Assembly (NCBI GenBank): GCA_963971225.1
Contig: OZ020267.1
Location: 33,475,989-33,539,988 of the forward strand
DNA from: Melieria omissa
Lineage: Eukaryota; Arthropoda; Insecta; Diptera; Ulidiidae
DNA length: 64,000 bases
Direction: 5' to 3'
Of the stretch, positions 47,601 to 59,189 are shown in pieces; within the stretch, counting starts at the first letter, position 1, and the number at the start of each line of letters is the position of its first letter. Position numbers and translations under genes: made by a program. A model generated the notes under the pieces. It ran no database searches. It saw only the letters and a list, made by a program, of their open reading frames with translations, and was not told where the DNA came from.

Positions 47601-50600
47601 TTGGATTTTAATTTTCTTTTGAATGTAAGGTAATTTAATTTCGGCAGTAAACAAACAAAAAACATGCCGCAGCGCTTTTCTCATGTCATGTCAACTGAAT
47701 TGCAAAGAAACAGACAAACACATATAAAAACGCACATACAGATAACAGTTAATTAAGCTGTAAGCATCGCACAAACCAAGGAAACATCACCACACGCATT
47801 GACGCACTGCGTCATGTATATTCGTTGTTGTAACAACGCGACAGCTTTCGACTGACTTCAGTTCAGGTGAATTCACTTTTTATTTGTTTGATGAAATTTC
47901 TCACGTTTTTAGGTTTCGTTTTTTCTGGAACCATTTTAAATTCATGACAACAAAATGCTGTCATTGTATGTGTGTTTATTATTTTGTTGTTGCTGTAATT
48001 GAAGGCGGGAAAAATACATACGCAATGTGTTATATATGGATTTACTTTCTTACTTTACTTACTAAGCTCAGATGTCAGAATTTAGATTAGGTTACCTCAC
48101 CTTAGATCCTTTCTAAAGTGAACAATGGATGGTTGAGGCTGGAATGGTGCGTTCTTCTTCGACAGTCTAATAGACGTGGCCGATAAGACAATTCTAAGCT
48201 TAAGTCTACTAAGCTCCGTAAGAAACTCTAACTGGTTCAAACGGCCTTATGCTCGACTGCATGTGGTATCAGAATGGGCTGTAAAAGCCTAAAGATTGCA
48301 ATCGCGGGATCCAGAACCCCGGGACCCCGAACAAGTTTAGTCTCGAAAAATCCGATTCCGGCATCAATACATAAAAAGAGCTTAAACTTCAAAGTGTGCA
48401 TGTGGACTCCGGCTTGGGGCAGCCAATCCTATCTACTAGAGATTGCAATCGCGCGATCCCGAACCCCGTGATCCCGGACAATTTTAATCCTGAAAGCTTC
48501 GAAGCTTAAGTAGACTCCGTCTTGAGGCAGCCAATCGTATCTACTAGAGATCGCAATCCTTAAATCCTGGGATCTCCGACAATTTCAGTAACGGGATTGA
48601 CAAAATCCTATCCTGCGATCAATACATAAAAATAGCTTAAGCTTCAAAGCCTAAGTGGACTTTGTCTTGGGGCAGCCATTTCTACCTATTAGGGATTACA
48701 ACTACGGAATCCCGAAATCCCGGAATCCCGAAATCCCGAAATCCCGGAATCCCGAACAATTTCAGTCCCTTAAAAATTCCGGGATTGACAAAATCCTATC
48801 CCGGGATACCAAAACAGAAACCATCCAAAATTGTTAACATACAAAAATTTTTAAAAACTTGCAAATTTTACTCTTGACTGCACCAGCGTGACTTGTCAGA
48901 TTCACAATACTCAGGGAAAAATGCTTTAATAAGAGGGTTAAAGAAAGAAACAGCTGTTATAAAAGTTTCATTTGAGGTTTTAAGCTATACGGATGATTGA
49001 TTGTTTGATTTATTGACATTACTCACACCAAATTGTATTTCTTTTGTAATTGCGGAAATCGTGACAAAAATTCCAAAGCAAGTTTGCCAGATAGTTTGGC
49101 AATTTAATACATTTTTATGCCTTTAATTGTTTCTTAGTTTCAAGGTTAGAACACAGAACTTTATTAATGTAATACAAAAAAAACAATTTATTTTATTGAA
49201 GAAGATGTCTGATTTAGTTCCTTAAAATAATTTATTTAATCCCGAAAAACTCCCGGGATTGTAAAACTGGTCCGAAATTGCAATCCCCACTACCTACCTA
49301 CGAATACGTAGATTCAGAAATAGACAGTGAGACCTATAAGGCTGCAAATTGGTAGCTTGCCTTGAAGATGCTATTAGGTGAAAATCTGCTACTGACACAT
49401 TTACTATTAAACAAATGGGTATAGTATCCTATTAAAATATAACCCGGTTAGATCGAAAAGTTGTGTATCATTAAAATTATATGATCAAACATATTTTCCT
49501 CTAAATTATTCTAGTAAATTTGGCAACTGTCGGACTCTCTTACGTACACTGTCTGTCGGTACATATTCACTCTTGACAGCCCTTCTAAACCATTCTAGAT
49601 TGTAGAAATATTTGCTCACATTATACAAGCAATATTGTACAAGAAAACTTGACATTTGTTGTATTTGGTTACACCCATGTGGTAAAAATATATGCGGCTA
49701 ACTTGTCATCGCGCCCAATCTTGTCGAGTGTGTTGCCAAATAAAGTTTTGACACGTGCCAACTGAAGTCAAATGTGCTTAGTAATTACCACAAAAACATT
49801 TGCTGTCATGTTTTTGCGGTTGGTTAGAGTGGCAATGCCCCAGGCATCCAATTAGCGCAGATGCGCCGTTTTGAAGTTTTTGCGGTAATTATACATTGTT
49901 TTTGTGTTTTTGCTTTTGCAGCTTAACCCTTTCAGCCACAATGTCCAATATATTGGACTAAAGCCCATACAATTCATACAGAACGGGTTTATTTTCATGT
50001 CGGAAAGAGTTAACCCGGTAACACCTAGTGTGACCGTTCGGTAACAATAAACATGCACTCACCAAATGTAATTTTTCAACAATACTTCAAATAAATAAAG
50101 CGTTAAAAAAAATATTTTTGAAAAATTCCAAAAAACAAAAATTTCGGCAAATTCGGGTTAAAACCGATATCACGCACCAGTCGCAAATTAATTTTACGTC
50201 AACTACAGCAATTTGCTAATCTAAATTCATTTACTTAATTTCATTACCACAACTTCAAGTTAAGGCGTCCAATTTTTATTAGCTGTACTTTTTGGGGCCT
50301 TCCGCTGCTGCCACTGCCTCAATTATCGCAGAAAGTTTAGATGCTCCTCATTGACCTGAATATCCTTTCCAAGAATTTCGCAGCCATGTGTTGCATTCCC
50401 ACACTTTTGTCAACAATTTCCATCCACTGGCGTTCATTCTGACAGCAACCAAACCTCTTCGGCAACTGCCTTGTCGCGTGAATAATTTTCAATAGCATTT
50501 CTTGCATAATCATTTAAAAATCCATTATCAATTAAATGAAATGAATTCGTCCAAAGGTTGCTAACTGCTTTCGTAGACACAACAGCTGGGCCGCTCCCAC

Positions 50601-53600
50601 CGTTTCAATTTGAATTCAATTATCCTTTTTAAGTCGCCAAGGCAAAAACCAACACAACCACAAAAACCAACAAAATGTGTGCCCCACCGCAAATACGCAA
50701 AACATTCTAAAAGCGTCGCTGCTTTGGCGACACAACTGCAGCGCTTTGACAGCAACTGCGGCAAGTTGAATGTCTGCCGGCGTCTGCAAAGCCACATCTC
50801 GAAACTTGTCAAATTAAAAATATGAAGACTGACATTTCACATCAAATGAAATTGCTCATGCGAAATGTTTTTCCTTTTTCGTTTACGCGCGCGTGTGTGT
50901 ATTTTGTTGTTCTGTATTGTATTGCAGCGGATGACATAAAACGCTCTCATGTCACCACATCTGCTTAGCGTTTACAAGTCGTACAAGTCGTCAGGCGGCA
51001 TGCATTGACTACAACGCAAAAAGTTTTAATGAGTTTTTGTCTTCGTGTTTCTTCTGCGCCACTCCACAGCGAGCTTATCTTTGTTGCTGTTGTTGTTGTG
51101 AACCTGATTTTTGATTGTCAATTGCTTCCATTTGCAGATTGTGCCCGCATGGCATGCACCGGAGCATCATTCGGTGCCGGAAATCATCTACACGCAGCCG
51201 CCGAAGGGCCACGTTTCGGCCTACCTGCACGGTGCGCCCATTCACGAGACCTACGGACCGCCAACGCACGAGCACTACGAGAGCGGCTGGGAGAATTCCG
51301 GTCCAGGCTTGGGTTCAGAGTGAGTTGGTGTACCTTTAGTGATTTATTAAAATTTTTCTCTAGTATTTAAGTAATCTTTTGTGATTAAGTATTCACTATT
51401 AAGAGACTTGAAGAGAGAGAGAGAGAGAAGAGACTTGAAGATAGTGTAAATTTTGTGTACAGGGCCAAAAATTTTGAATAAATTTCAGATGAAACACAAA
51501 ACTAAAGAATTCACGCATACATGTAACTCTTTGAGATCTTAATTGATATTTCTATGCAATGTAAAATGTACAATTGGTCAATTAGTATAATTAATAAATT
51601 AGTTCAATTAGTATAATGTACACTCTGTAGAAGCAGTGTTGCCAGATACCTAAAAACGACTTTTCCCTCAATCCAAAGAAAACTAAAATTTCCTCTCAAA
51701 AATTTAAAATTTTTTATCATTTTTGTCATTAAAAACTAAGAACTAAGAAACTTCTTTTAAACAAATATATGATTTTTTTTTAATGCAGCTTTTTTATTCA
51801 TTCAGATTTAGCTTTACAACCCCTTTTCAACCAACAAAACATATAAAAAATGAGATCGGCATAAAATTCGCTTTTGTATTCCTTCATTCGTTGCATTAGT
51901 TATACACTTTGAAGCATAAATTTAACTGAAATAAATTCTACACATAAACTTTCAATATTCAAAGCTTCAGTGCCACCAATGATGGCAATTGTACCACTAT
52001 CAAAATGGATTTTTAAAACTTCTTCATAAAATGTAAATCCCCTGAACTTTCTCATAAACAATTCTTCTTCGTAAAAATTATCCTTAAAGACCAAGAATCT
52101 TCTAAATCTAGGAGGAAATCTCCTGATCTGGCAACACTGTTAGTTTGTAACAGTAATAACTCATCGATTGATTCAGTGAAGGTTTGAGTATTGATTTTGT
52201 AATGTCTGAGAGAGAGTCGTTTCCGTTTTGAAACAAAACATTTTATACAAAAATGTGGAGCCTCTATTTGAGAGCCCAGTTTTTTCATTTTGTTTTTAAA
52301 TAAAAGATAATTGTTTGAAATGGTGAACTAAAATAATAGTTTACTAAAGTAAACTTCAAACCGACGCGTCCGTTTTCTGTGGCTTAAGTCTGATGACTCT
52401 CTGAGCTTCACTCGTTGCTTGCTTTTTGACTGTTCTCGGTTTAAGAGTTTTATTCAAAGGGTCCGTTCGGTTCTAATTGTTCTTCTTCCATTGATCACTC
52501 TCTCATAAATATGCACAGTTCAACTAGTGGCACATACAGGACTTCATTTGGTGGGGGGGGGGGGCGGGGTATTTGAGCCGAATACCATTCAAAACCATAT
52601 TTTGTACCAGCAATGTTTGTGTTTGGGGAACTTCAACTCAAAGAAGTTCCTTAGACGTCAGTCTATATGCCATATGCCATAGTTTTCAAAAAAATTCGCT
52701 TTCGTGAAGATAATTAAGAAACCATGAACAGTATTTTTTTTTTAATATTTTTAATTTTTTTATTTTATTTTATTTTATTTTATTTTATTTTATTTTATTT
52801 TATATTTCAAAGAAATCTGTAAAGGAACTGTTCTTAAGAAAGGTGAAAAAGTTGATGAACAAATCAGTTTCAATTTTGTGTAAAAAATATAATTAAGTTC
52901 TTCAATGACGATTTTACATTTGCGAGTCTATTTTGTGCAAAAAAAATGTTTATAAGCGATACCAATCCTTTCACAGCAGGTCGAGAAGATTTGAATGCCA
53001 ACATGTCAACAACCGATGAAGTCGTTCAAACAGTGAAGAAAATTGTTATGCTGAATGCGCGAATCACTGCTAAGCCAAGTATCCACTATAGATTTTTTTT
53101 CGGTAGAGCGTAGAGACTCTACCTTTTGTGTCTCCACTACAGTGCGACTCTACCACTTCAGCGCTCTACGTTGAGATGGTATAGAGAAATTTTGAGTAGA
53201 GCTCTACCGAATGTGTCCACTGCAGACCCATTTTTCTCTATGGTAGAGCAAAATCCTTTGACATTTCACTTCACTTTCGCTCTATTATAGAGCTCTATGG
53301 GTATATACATTACTCAACGTCACTCTATATGAGAGTTTTCTCTACATCTACGAAAAAAAAATTATACAGTGGAGACGTGGCTTTAGAGAAGTTGATGAAA
53401 ATAATGGCATATCGGTTGGGAAGATGTAGGAAAAAAGGCCAAGCACTTCAAAACAAATCTAACCATTTTATTTGTAAAAAAAAAACTAAATATGAAAAAT
53501 GGCTTATAGTGTCACAAACCTAAATATCTGTTCAGTGCTAACATTTTTAGTGGAAAATAGGTTCCAAATGTTATTTGGTTGGAAAGTTGTATATGGAGCC

Positions 53601-56600
53601 TTACAAAATGAAATCCTGTGGGCGCCACTTGTTGGAAATATGTGTCGAATTGAATCGAATGTAACGGCTTCTTCTTCTTCTTCTTCTTAACTGGCACGAC
53701 AGACCGATTAGGAGACTAAGGCCCAGCTACCCGCAACCATCCGTGTTGTGCGTGCGATTTTGTACGCGGATGGAAGGGACCTACAGTTTTCTGCCGATTC
53801 CGAACGGCGAGTTGGGAGCTTTTTACTCTCAGAGGTTTGCCATTTCCTGCTGAGAGGACAGCCGCCGAAAGAAAAATTTTTTTTTTTTCGGAATCGAATG
53901 TAACGTAGTCAGTGAAATTCGGGAAAGTCACATCGTGACCATCGTGAGCATCCCTAATGTTTCTGTTAGAAAAAAGATTTCATCGCATTGGAATGTCAAA
54001 AAAGCATCTGCCCAGTCCACAAAAGACACATCGATATCTAGCATCCAGTAAAGTATCAACTTTCATTCGTGGAAACTGTGTGACACACTTTTGAAGGCAT
54101 AAAGGAACAAGAAAAATTTCGTTAGACTAAAATTAAGTCACCAATAAAAAAATAAAAACATTGAGTGATAATGTTTATGATAAAAACCATGTGTGATGTT
54201 TGTATAAAGTGTTTTCTTAGTGTTGGAAAATTTTTGTAAAATATAAATAAAACCTAAGTTAACCACAATTTAAAATAAATCGAGATTTGAAATCATTCCC
54301 ATTGTAAAAACTTGCAAGATATCCAGGACAAAAAAAACTCACTCATCTCATAATCTCATAATCATCTCTTTTTTATTTTTTCATCCCTTCAGTTTTATTT
54401 ATTTATGTGTATTTTATTTTGTGAACAACTTAAACTACTTAACCTTTGGCTGTTTGCAATATTTTCTCAACTTTCGCTATGCTTCATCGCCATACTTACC
54501 ATTTCATTTTTCCATCTCTTACCGACGCCTACTTTCAGCTACATTAGTGAAATTCATCGCGCTGCACAAATTGAAGGCAATTCGAATTACTTTAAGCCGC
54601 ACGTCAACGATGCCAATGAAATAAACGTTTGGGGTTTGGGCACAACACAACCAACTACATCACAACAACAAAAGGCACAACAGCAAAGGTATCGCTTACC
54701 AGCCACACAACAGCAGCGACCGCCACCAATACAAAAACAACAGCTACAAAAACAAAAACAACAACAGACACATGCATATAAAAAACCACACGCTACTAGT
54801 CATAGCTTTAATCCATTTCTAAGTCCAGATAAGCAAAGGTATACCATACCTGAAACAACAACAACAACAACACGTACACAAACATCCACACGCACACGCA
54901 CATATTTTCGCACATATTTTCGCCCATAATCTCAAAAACCTCATATGACTCTGCACAAGTTTATTCAAATCTTTACAACAACAACAACAAAAAACCGTTA
55001 CAATATTTACATAAACCGCATTCACTTTGCTCTAACGATAAGCAAATGACGTACGTTTGAGAAAAATATGCTAAAATATTTATTTTGCAGCGCGTTTGCG
55101 ACGAAATTAAAAATGCCCGTACAGGCGCAATCGGCACCGAATCCTGTCTATGCGCCACCGCCGCCGCCGCCGCCCCAACACCAATCACGGCCGCCCGCCG
55201 AGGCTCTGGGCCTAACCGCAGCGCACATTGCCGCACAATACGACCCGGCACGCAATAACCCACAACAACAACAACAACAGCAGCAGCAGCAACAACTACA
55301 GCAGCTACAACAACAACTACAACAGCAGCAGCAACTGTCGGTAAGTGTCGGCGCATGCCGAGAAAATAAAAAGACATTTTTGAACCATAAAAAGAACGCA
55401 ACAACATAAAATGTGAAACGCTCAAGGCGGCCACCCGCCAGCCAGTCACTTCGCCAAACGCATTAAGACGCGCGGCAAGTGGCGCACCTGAGTGCAATAT
55501 GTTGTATCGCTTATAAAGGCGCCGCACTACTCCTACCCCTCCACTTGTTTCTTCCTAACGGCCCACAATTATTTGAAATATTTTTATTCAAAATAAATGC
55601 CGCGCCAACGGCACATCAGGTTACAAGGCAGCAACAACACCTGAAGGTGCTCAACAGTAACGTGAATTCCGTGAATCGTAACGCATTGAAATTTATGATA
55701 TGAAAAATTAACCTAAAAATGACTGTAGTCATTGACTGAATGCGAGGTGTCTGCTTCTGGCTGCACTACGATGCCACGGGGCGTATACGTGATGCCCAAT
55801 TTCAATATGTGCACATGGCGTAAATGGCAGACAATAAAATCAACAACAACAACAGTGAAAGCACCGAATCTTTGCGCCCATGGCAAAAGGAATTGTGCGC
55901 CGGATGTTTCTGACAGATGTATAAATATTGTGCAATAATTTATTCTAATTAAGTAAATTCTGACGCCATTCGGCATTGTTGGAGGCGTCTTTGAACGCGC
56001 ATCGTTTTATTGCGGCTGCTGTTGGTAGGGGAGACAGAGTGTCATTGTTATTTTGGTTGGTGTTTGGGTGATGACGAGCGAGAGGAACTCAGGAAGTGGT
56101 GGCAGTGGAGACACACGGCAGAGTTCGTTCAATGTGTATATTTATAGTAGTTCAGACGTAAATTGACACCCGATGACGTCTGTTGGGGGCGCAAGAAAAA
56201 AGCGTTCAACAAAGGTGTGTTGCGATAGAAGCGCAAAAGTGGCCAGTTGACTGGAACGTAGTGAGAAAAAATTCAATAATTGCTTAAAAGTGATGAACTT
56301 TTCAGTTCGAAGACAGTTTAAGGGAAATGACGGAAGGCAAAGGAGCTAAGAAATTTCGAAAAGGAAGTGCAATCAGAAAAAATATATACAAAAATGTTGT
56401 GCCAAGTCTCCAAAAAAAGTCTCTAAAGCAACATTTAATGTCGCATTGAATTAAGATGTACGATACTAGTTTTGAGAAGTCTTCTGGTTCTCGATGTTTC
56501 TATGCCGAACCACACAACTTTTACTTTCAAAAGCAAAGTTTTTTTTTCAAAAAAACCTTTTGCGATTCTGGTTTCAAAAAGTCTTCTGGTTCTCGATGTT

Positions 56601-59186
56601 TCTACGAAGATCCAAAAAACTTTTACTTCAAAAGCTTAAAGTTTCTTTTTCCAAAGAAAACTTTACGATTCTAGTTTCAAAATGTCTTCTGGTTCTCGGT
56701 GCTTCTACGAAGATCCACAAAATTTTTACATTAAAAAAGGAAGATTATTTTTTAAAAGAAAGAAAAAGCGTTGCGAATCTAGTTTCAAAAAGATTTAACT
56801 TTCGAAAATAAGGTTTTTTTCAAAAGAAAGCGTTACGAATCTAGTTTCAAAAAGTCGTCTGGTTCTTGGAGTTTCTTTGCACATCCACAAAATTTTTACT
56901 TTTAAAAAAGAAGTTTCTTTTTAAAAGAAAGTGTATGAATCTAGTTCCAAGAACTCTTCTGGGTCTCGATGTTTCTATTCAGATCCACAAAACTTTTGCT
57001 TTAAAAAGGGAAGATTATTTTTCAAAAGAAAGCGTTATGATTCTAATTTCAAAATGTCTTCTGGTTCTCTCTGTCTTCTGGTTCTGGATCAATGCAGATC
57101 CACGAAATTTTTATTTTCGAAGAAGAAGTTGAAGAAGAAGTTGAAAAGAAAAGTAGTACTTGAAAAGAAGTACTCTTGAAAAATAAGTTTTTTTTTCAAA
57201 AGAGAACGTTACGAATCTAGTTTTAGGAAGTCTTCTTGTTCTTGATGTTTCTATGCAGATCCACAAAACTTGTACTTTCAAAAGAAACGTTTTTTTTCAA
57301 AAGAAATCTCTACGATTCTGGTTTCAAAAAGTTTTCTGGTTCTCGATGTTTCTATGCAGATCCACAAAACTTTTGCTTTGAAAAGCGAAGATTCTTTTTT
57401 AAAAGACAGCTTTATGATTCTAATTTCAAAATGTCTTCTGGTTCTATCTGTCTTCTGGTTCTGGATCAATGCAGATCCACTAAATTTTTATTTTCGAAAA
57501 AGAAGTTTATTTTTCAAAGCGTTACAAATGTAGATTCAAGAAGTATTCTTGTTTCCGGTTCTTCGACAACAATCCACAAAACTTTTACTTTCAAATAGAA
57601 AGTTTCTTTCTCAAAAGAAAGATTAACAATTCTAGTTCAAAAAGTCTTCAGGTTCTCGATGTTTCTACGAAGATCCAAAAAACTTTTACTTTAAAAAAAG
57701 AAGGAAGAAGATCAAATGCGTGCTTGGGTTTTTGGTCTGTCGATCCCATTTCCAATTCTATACTTTCAACATGTTTCCCGAAGCGGAAGTATCGGAAAAT
57801 TGTTCAATTTTATTTGTTCAGTCGGGATTAAGGGGTCTTCCTAGAATCTCTTATAAGCGTAATGATTCATATAGCTTAGATGGCTGTCAGTCTTGCTACA
57901 TCTGTGGGGTCTTGTTGAATACGAAAATACTTTCATTAAATTTATTTATTTATTTATTTTATTTATTTATTTATTTATCTATTTTTTTATTTTATTTTAT
58001 TTTATTTTATTTTATTTTATTTTATTTTATTTTATTTTATTTTATTTTATTTTATTTTATTTTATTTTATTTTATTTTATTTTATTTTATTTTATTTTAT
58101 TTTATTTATTTCAAAATCTCATCATTCAAGCTGCGCCTTTCTAAGTCAAACTAAAAGCATTCCGGACGATTATGCAGCCATTCATGTCAACGTTGCCAAC
58201 TTCATATTTCACCTGCCTTAAGCGTTTGTTACGGTGAAAAACTCAATAAATATTAATGCGCTTTCGAAGCTCTAAGTGCAAATACGTGCACCATGTCGAG
58301 TGGCATTGACACAACGCATGGACGCATGTCAACTGCAGTGCTGACTGAATATGGCTCACCATACTTGAACAAGTAGACGGCACAAATTGCTGAACAAACA
58401 GCAAAATGGCACACACAGTCGCGTTCTCAGCTCAATGACAGCGACCGCCCAGTTTTCGTTTTTCCGTTAAAGTTTAAGCAAAGAAAGTGTCAACAGTTTT
58501 TTTCTTCAGTCAATAGTCGCTGCAAGGCGTAGAGTGAAAACTTTTACTACGCTTTAGTGTTTCGTGTTTGCCATTTCGCTTAGACGCGCTAAATACTGTT
58601 GTTGGTTGCAGTCGGCCGCTAATGACGCAGGGCCATGCAACCAGCGGAAAGCCAAATTGATTAATTGAGTTAAGTGGCGCTTTGGCGGCAACGCTGGCGT
58701 TGCAGCCGCAAATGCAAATTGCATGTTGCACCTAAGCGCCAAATGCTTGCACGTCTCAACTTAAAGTGTTGCATGCTTGAAGCATTTCAAACATTTTCGT
58801 GTTCTCTATTTAACTTTTGTTAGTTGAGTTTCCAACGCTTCCACTTTTGCTTTGCTCGTTTTTGTGTGTTTGGTTGTGTGGGTGTGTGTGTGTGTTTGCC
58901 AACCTGTCTTAAATTAAATTTTATTTTAGCCTTTCAGCGTCATTGGTGTTTAATAAAAAAATTTACTACCCTGCATATTTCTTTTTAATTAAGGCCGTTA
59001 ATTGCTTAAATATTCATTTGCCCAAAGGGAACTAAGAAAAATTATGAGGCATGAAAACTTCCTGCACAGCCAATGTGCGCTGCTGCGAATTTGGCATTTT
59101 AATTGCAAAATTAATTGCTTCATTTGTTTGCTTAGGACAATTTCCAACACCGAGTGATGCCACCCGATTATTTAGCGATGGCCTAG
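41684..59186 (+). CDS. Long Osiris-family protein (gene 2, possibly Osi2-like), 794 aa
   Basis: Reconstructed CDS is join(41684..42797, 45273..45506, 47217..47470, 51138..51319, 54539..54838, 55091..55340, 59136..59186). Every intron is GT-AG, phases agree throughout, and the 2,385 bases end at TAG. The protein has a Q/N/T-rich extension (1-190), a hydrophobic segment (191-211) ending in a signal-peptidase-like ARA-EN, a C-x7-C pair (Cys286, Cys294) spaced as in gene 1, an acidic stretch (about 337-360), a beta-like region (KLPNILFDGATFRISPRS, exon 2), a Leu/Ile/Lys hydrophobic segment (457-503), a His run (523-533), a Pro/His/Tyr part (exon 4), and Gln-rich tails (exons 5-6). Exons 1-4 are clearly Osiris-like (DUF1676), while typical members are under 350 aa. 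Introns are 0.25-3.8 kb and full of repeats. The 41684 start is the first ATG after the acceptor; later in-frame ATGs (codons 49 and 73) are alternatives. Osi2 is a guess from size and Q-rich tail. Confidence 0.85.
42798..45272. other. Gene 2 intron 1
   Basis: The donor is GTCAGT at 42798 and the acceptor CACACAG ends at 45272. No nested gene is recognised. An AT microsatellite (TATACATATATATACTATATA) is at about 43917-43937. The remaining frames are short and not protein-like. Confidence 0.6.
45600..47140. repeat. Decayed ~300-bp tandem repeats in gene 2 intron 2
   Basis: TTAGTTAGTTTTTGTAT, AATAATTAA, TTGAATGAATAAGT, TTAATTMGTGATTCTGTAAA and TAGTAGTTTCATTAT recur about 300 bases apart (45700-45990, 46005-46290), with shorter relatives to about 46800 (CATTAGTCAATTCATTTATT repeats). 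The tract is almost pure A/T and fills most of the 1.7-kb intron. Confidence 0.75.
48270..48830. repeat. Tandem repeat with CCCGGGATT motifs (gene 2 intron 3)
   Basis: Units near 48289, 48437, 48547 and 48690 share GGGGCAGCCAATC, TATCTACTAGAGATTGCAAT and ATCCCG blocks, 110-150 bases apart. A short subarray of CGGAATCCCGAAATCC lies at 48707-48760. Similar TCCCGGGATTG and TTGCAATCCCC sequence at 49240-49288 may be the other end of the same element. Confidence 0.75.
49927..50009. mobile_element. Short TTAA-flanked MITE remnant
   Basis: TTAA at 49923-49926 and 50010-50013 flank CCCTTTCAGCCAC on the left and ATGTCGGAAAGAG on the right, inverted with mismatches. The inside has the palindrome TGTCCAATATATTGGACT. 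It is similar to the ends at 28781-29303. Non-coding, in gene 2 intron 3. Confidence 0.45.
50060..51137. other. Rest of gene 2 intron 3
   Basis: This is non-repetitive DNA ending in a good acceptor (TTCCATTTGCAG) at 51137. Opposite-strand frames at 50561-50825 are not protein-like. Confidence 0.4.
52525..52640 (+). repeat. hAT-MITE family fragment (gene 2 intron 4)
   Basis: TAGTGGCACATACAGGACTT, then a G-run and ATACCATTCAAAACCATATT, parallel 63253-63350. The right end is missing. Confidence 0.5.
52733..52803. repeat. (TTTTA)n microsatellite
   Basis: About nine TTTTA units follow a T-rich run. Intron 4 of gene 2. Confidence 0.9.
53073..53382. mobile_element. MITE with long imperfect inverted ends
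   Basis: Left AGCCAAGTATCCACTATAGA and the inverse of the right end (AGCCACGTCTCCACTGTATA) match at most positions and continue inward through ATTTTTTTTCG and GTAGA words, about 38 bases in all. The interior is packed with CTCTACC/GGTAGAG and AGAGCTCT palindromes. Flanks CTA and TTA could be a 3-bp target site. Superfamily unknown. In gene 2 intron 4. Confidence 0.7.
53530..53645 (-). repeat. hAT-MITE family fragment
   Basis: GAAAGTTGTATATGGAGCCT through AATCCTGTGGGCGCCACTTG is inverse-related to the left end at 892 and to 22830-22870. In gene 2 intron 4. Confidence 0.45.
53676..53912 (-). mobile_element. LINE 3' end with (GAA)n tail
   Basis: On the minus strand the sequence runs from an A-rich start through GGAAATGGCAAACCTCTGAG and GATGGTTGCGGGTAGCTGGG to TCGTGCCAGTTAAGAAGAAG, ending in (GAA)n. 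A conserved 3' end with a simple-repeat tail is typical of non-LTR retrotransposons. No intact ORF is left. In gene 2 intron 4. Confidence 0.6.
54682..54842 (+). promoter_or_regulatory. Two equivalent 5' splice sites in gene 2 exon 5
   Basis: CAGCAAAG|GTATCG (exon end 54688) and AAGCAAAG|GTATAC (exon end 54838) are both phase 2 and both join in frame to exon 6 at 55091. The shorter choice would drop 50 residues of the Q/P-rich tail. I chose the downstream donor because the extra segment ends with the protein-like SFNPFLSPDKQ. Confidence 0.5.
56460..57710. repeat. ~102-bp minisatellite in gene 2 intron 6
   Basis: About 11-12 units start with CTAGTTTCAAAAAGTCTTCT, then GGTTCTCGATGTTTCTAYG, AGATCCACAAAACTTTTACT and TTTTCAAAAGAAAGCGTTAC. 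Starts are near 56465, 56567, 56669, 56776, 56838, 56938, 57038, 57217, 57318, 57420, 57530 and 57633. The period is close to 102, a multiple of three, so open frames run across several units; these are by-products of the array. Confidence 0.92.
57945..58110. repeat. (TTTTA)n microsatellite
   Basis: A TTTA-type start becomes about 25 near-perfect TTTTA units. Intron 6 of gene 2. It yields a spurious Phe/Ile/Leu/Tyr frame. Confidence 0.95.
59136..59186 (+). CDS. Proposed last exon of gene 2 (16 codons + stop)
   Basis: After TTCATTTGTTTGCTTAG the frame that continues phase 0 from the exon 6 donor (55340) reads DNFQHRVMPPDYLAMA and stops at TAG. The acceptor tract, phase, and protein-like composition agree. 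The exon is short, so chance cannot be excluded. The tail contains YLAM, which fits the YxxPhi sorting motif. Without it, reading through the exon 6 donor adds about 20 residues before a stop at 55407-55409. Confidence 0.55.
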   Translation, partial: DNFQHRVMPPDYLAMA

Positions 59187-59189
59187 ACC

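Noticed and set aside
55713..55976. Small genes on either strand within gene 2 intron 6
   Set aside because: Overlapping frames with no recognisable domain.
57720..58154. Hydrophobic Phe/Ile/Leu/Tyr protein
   Set aside because: Most of it is the (TTTTA)n microsatellite.
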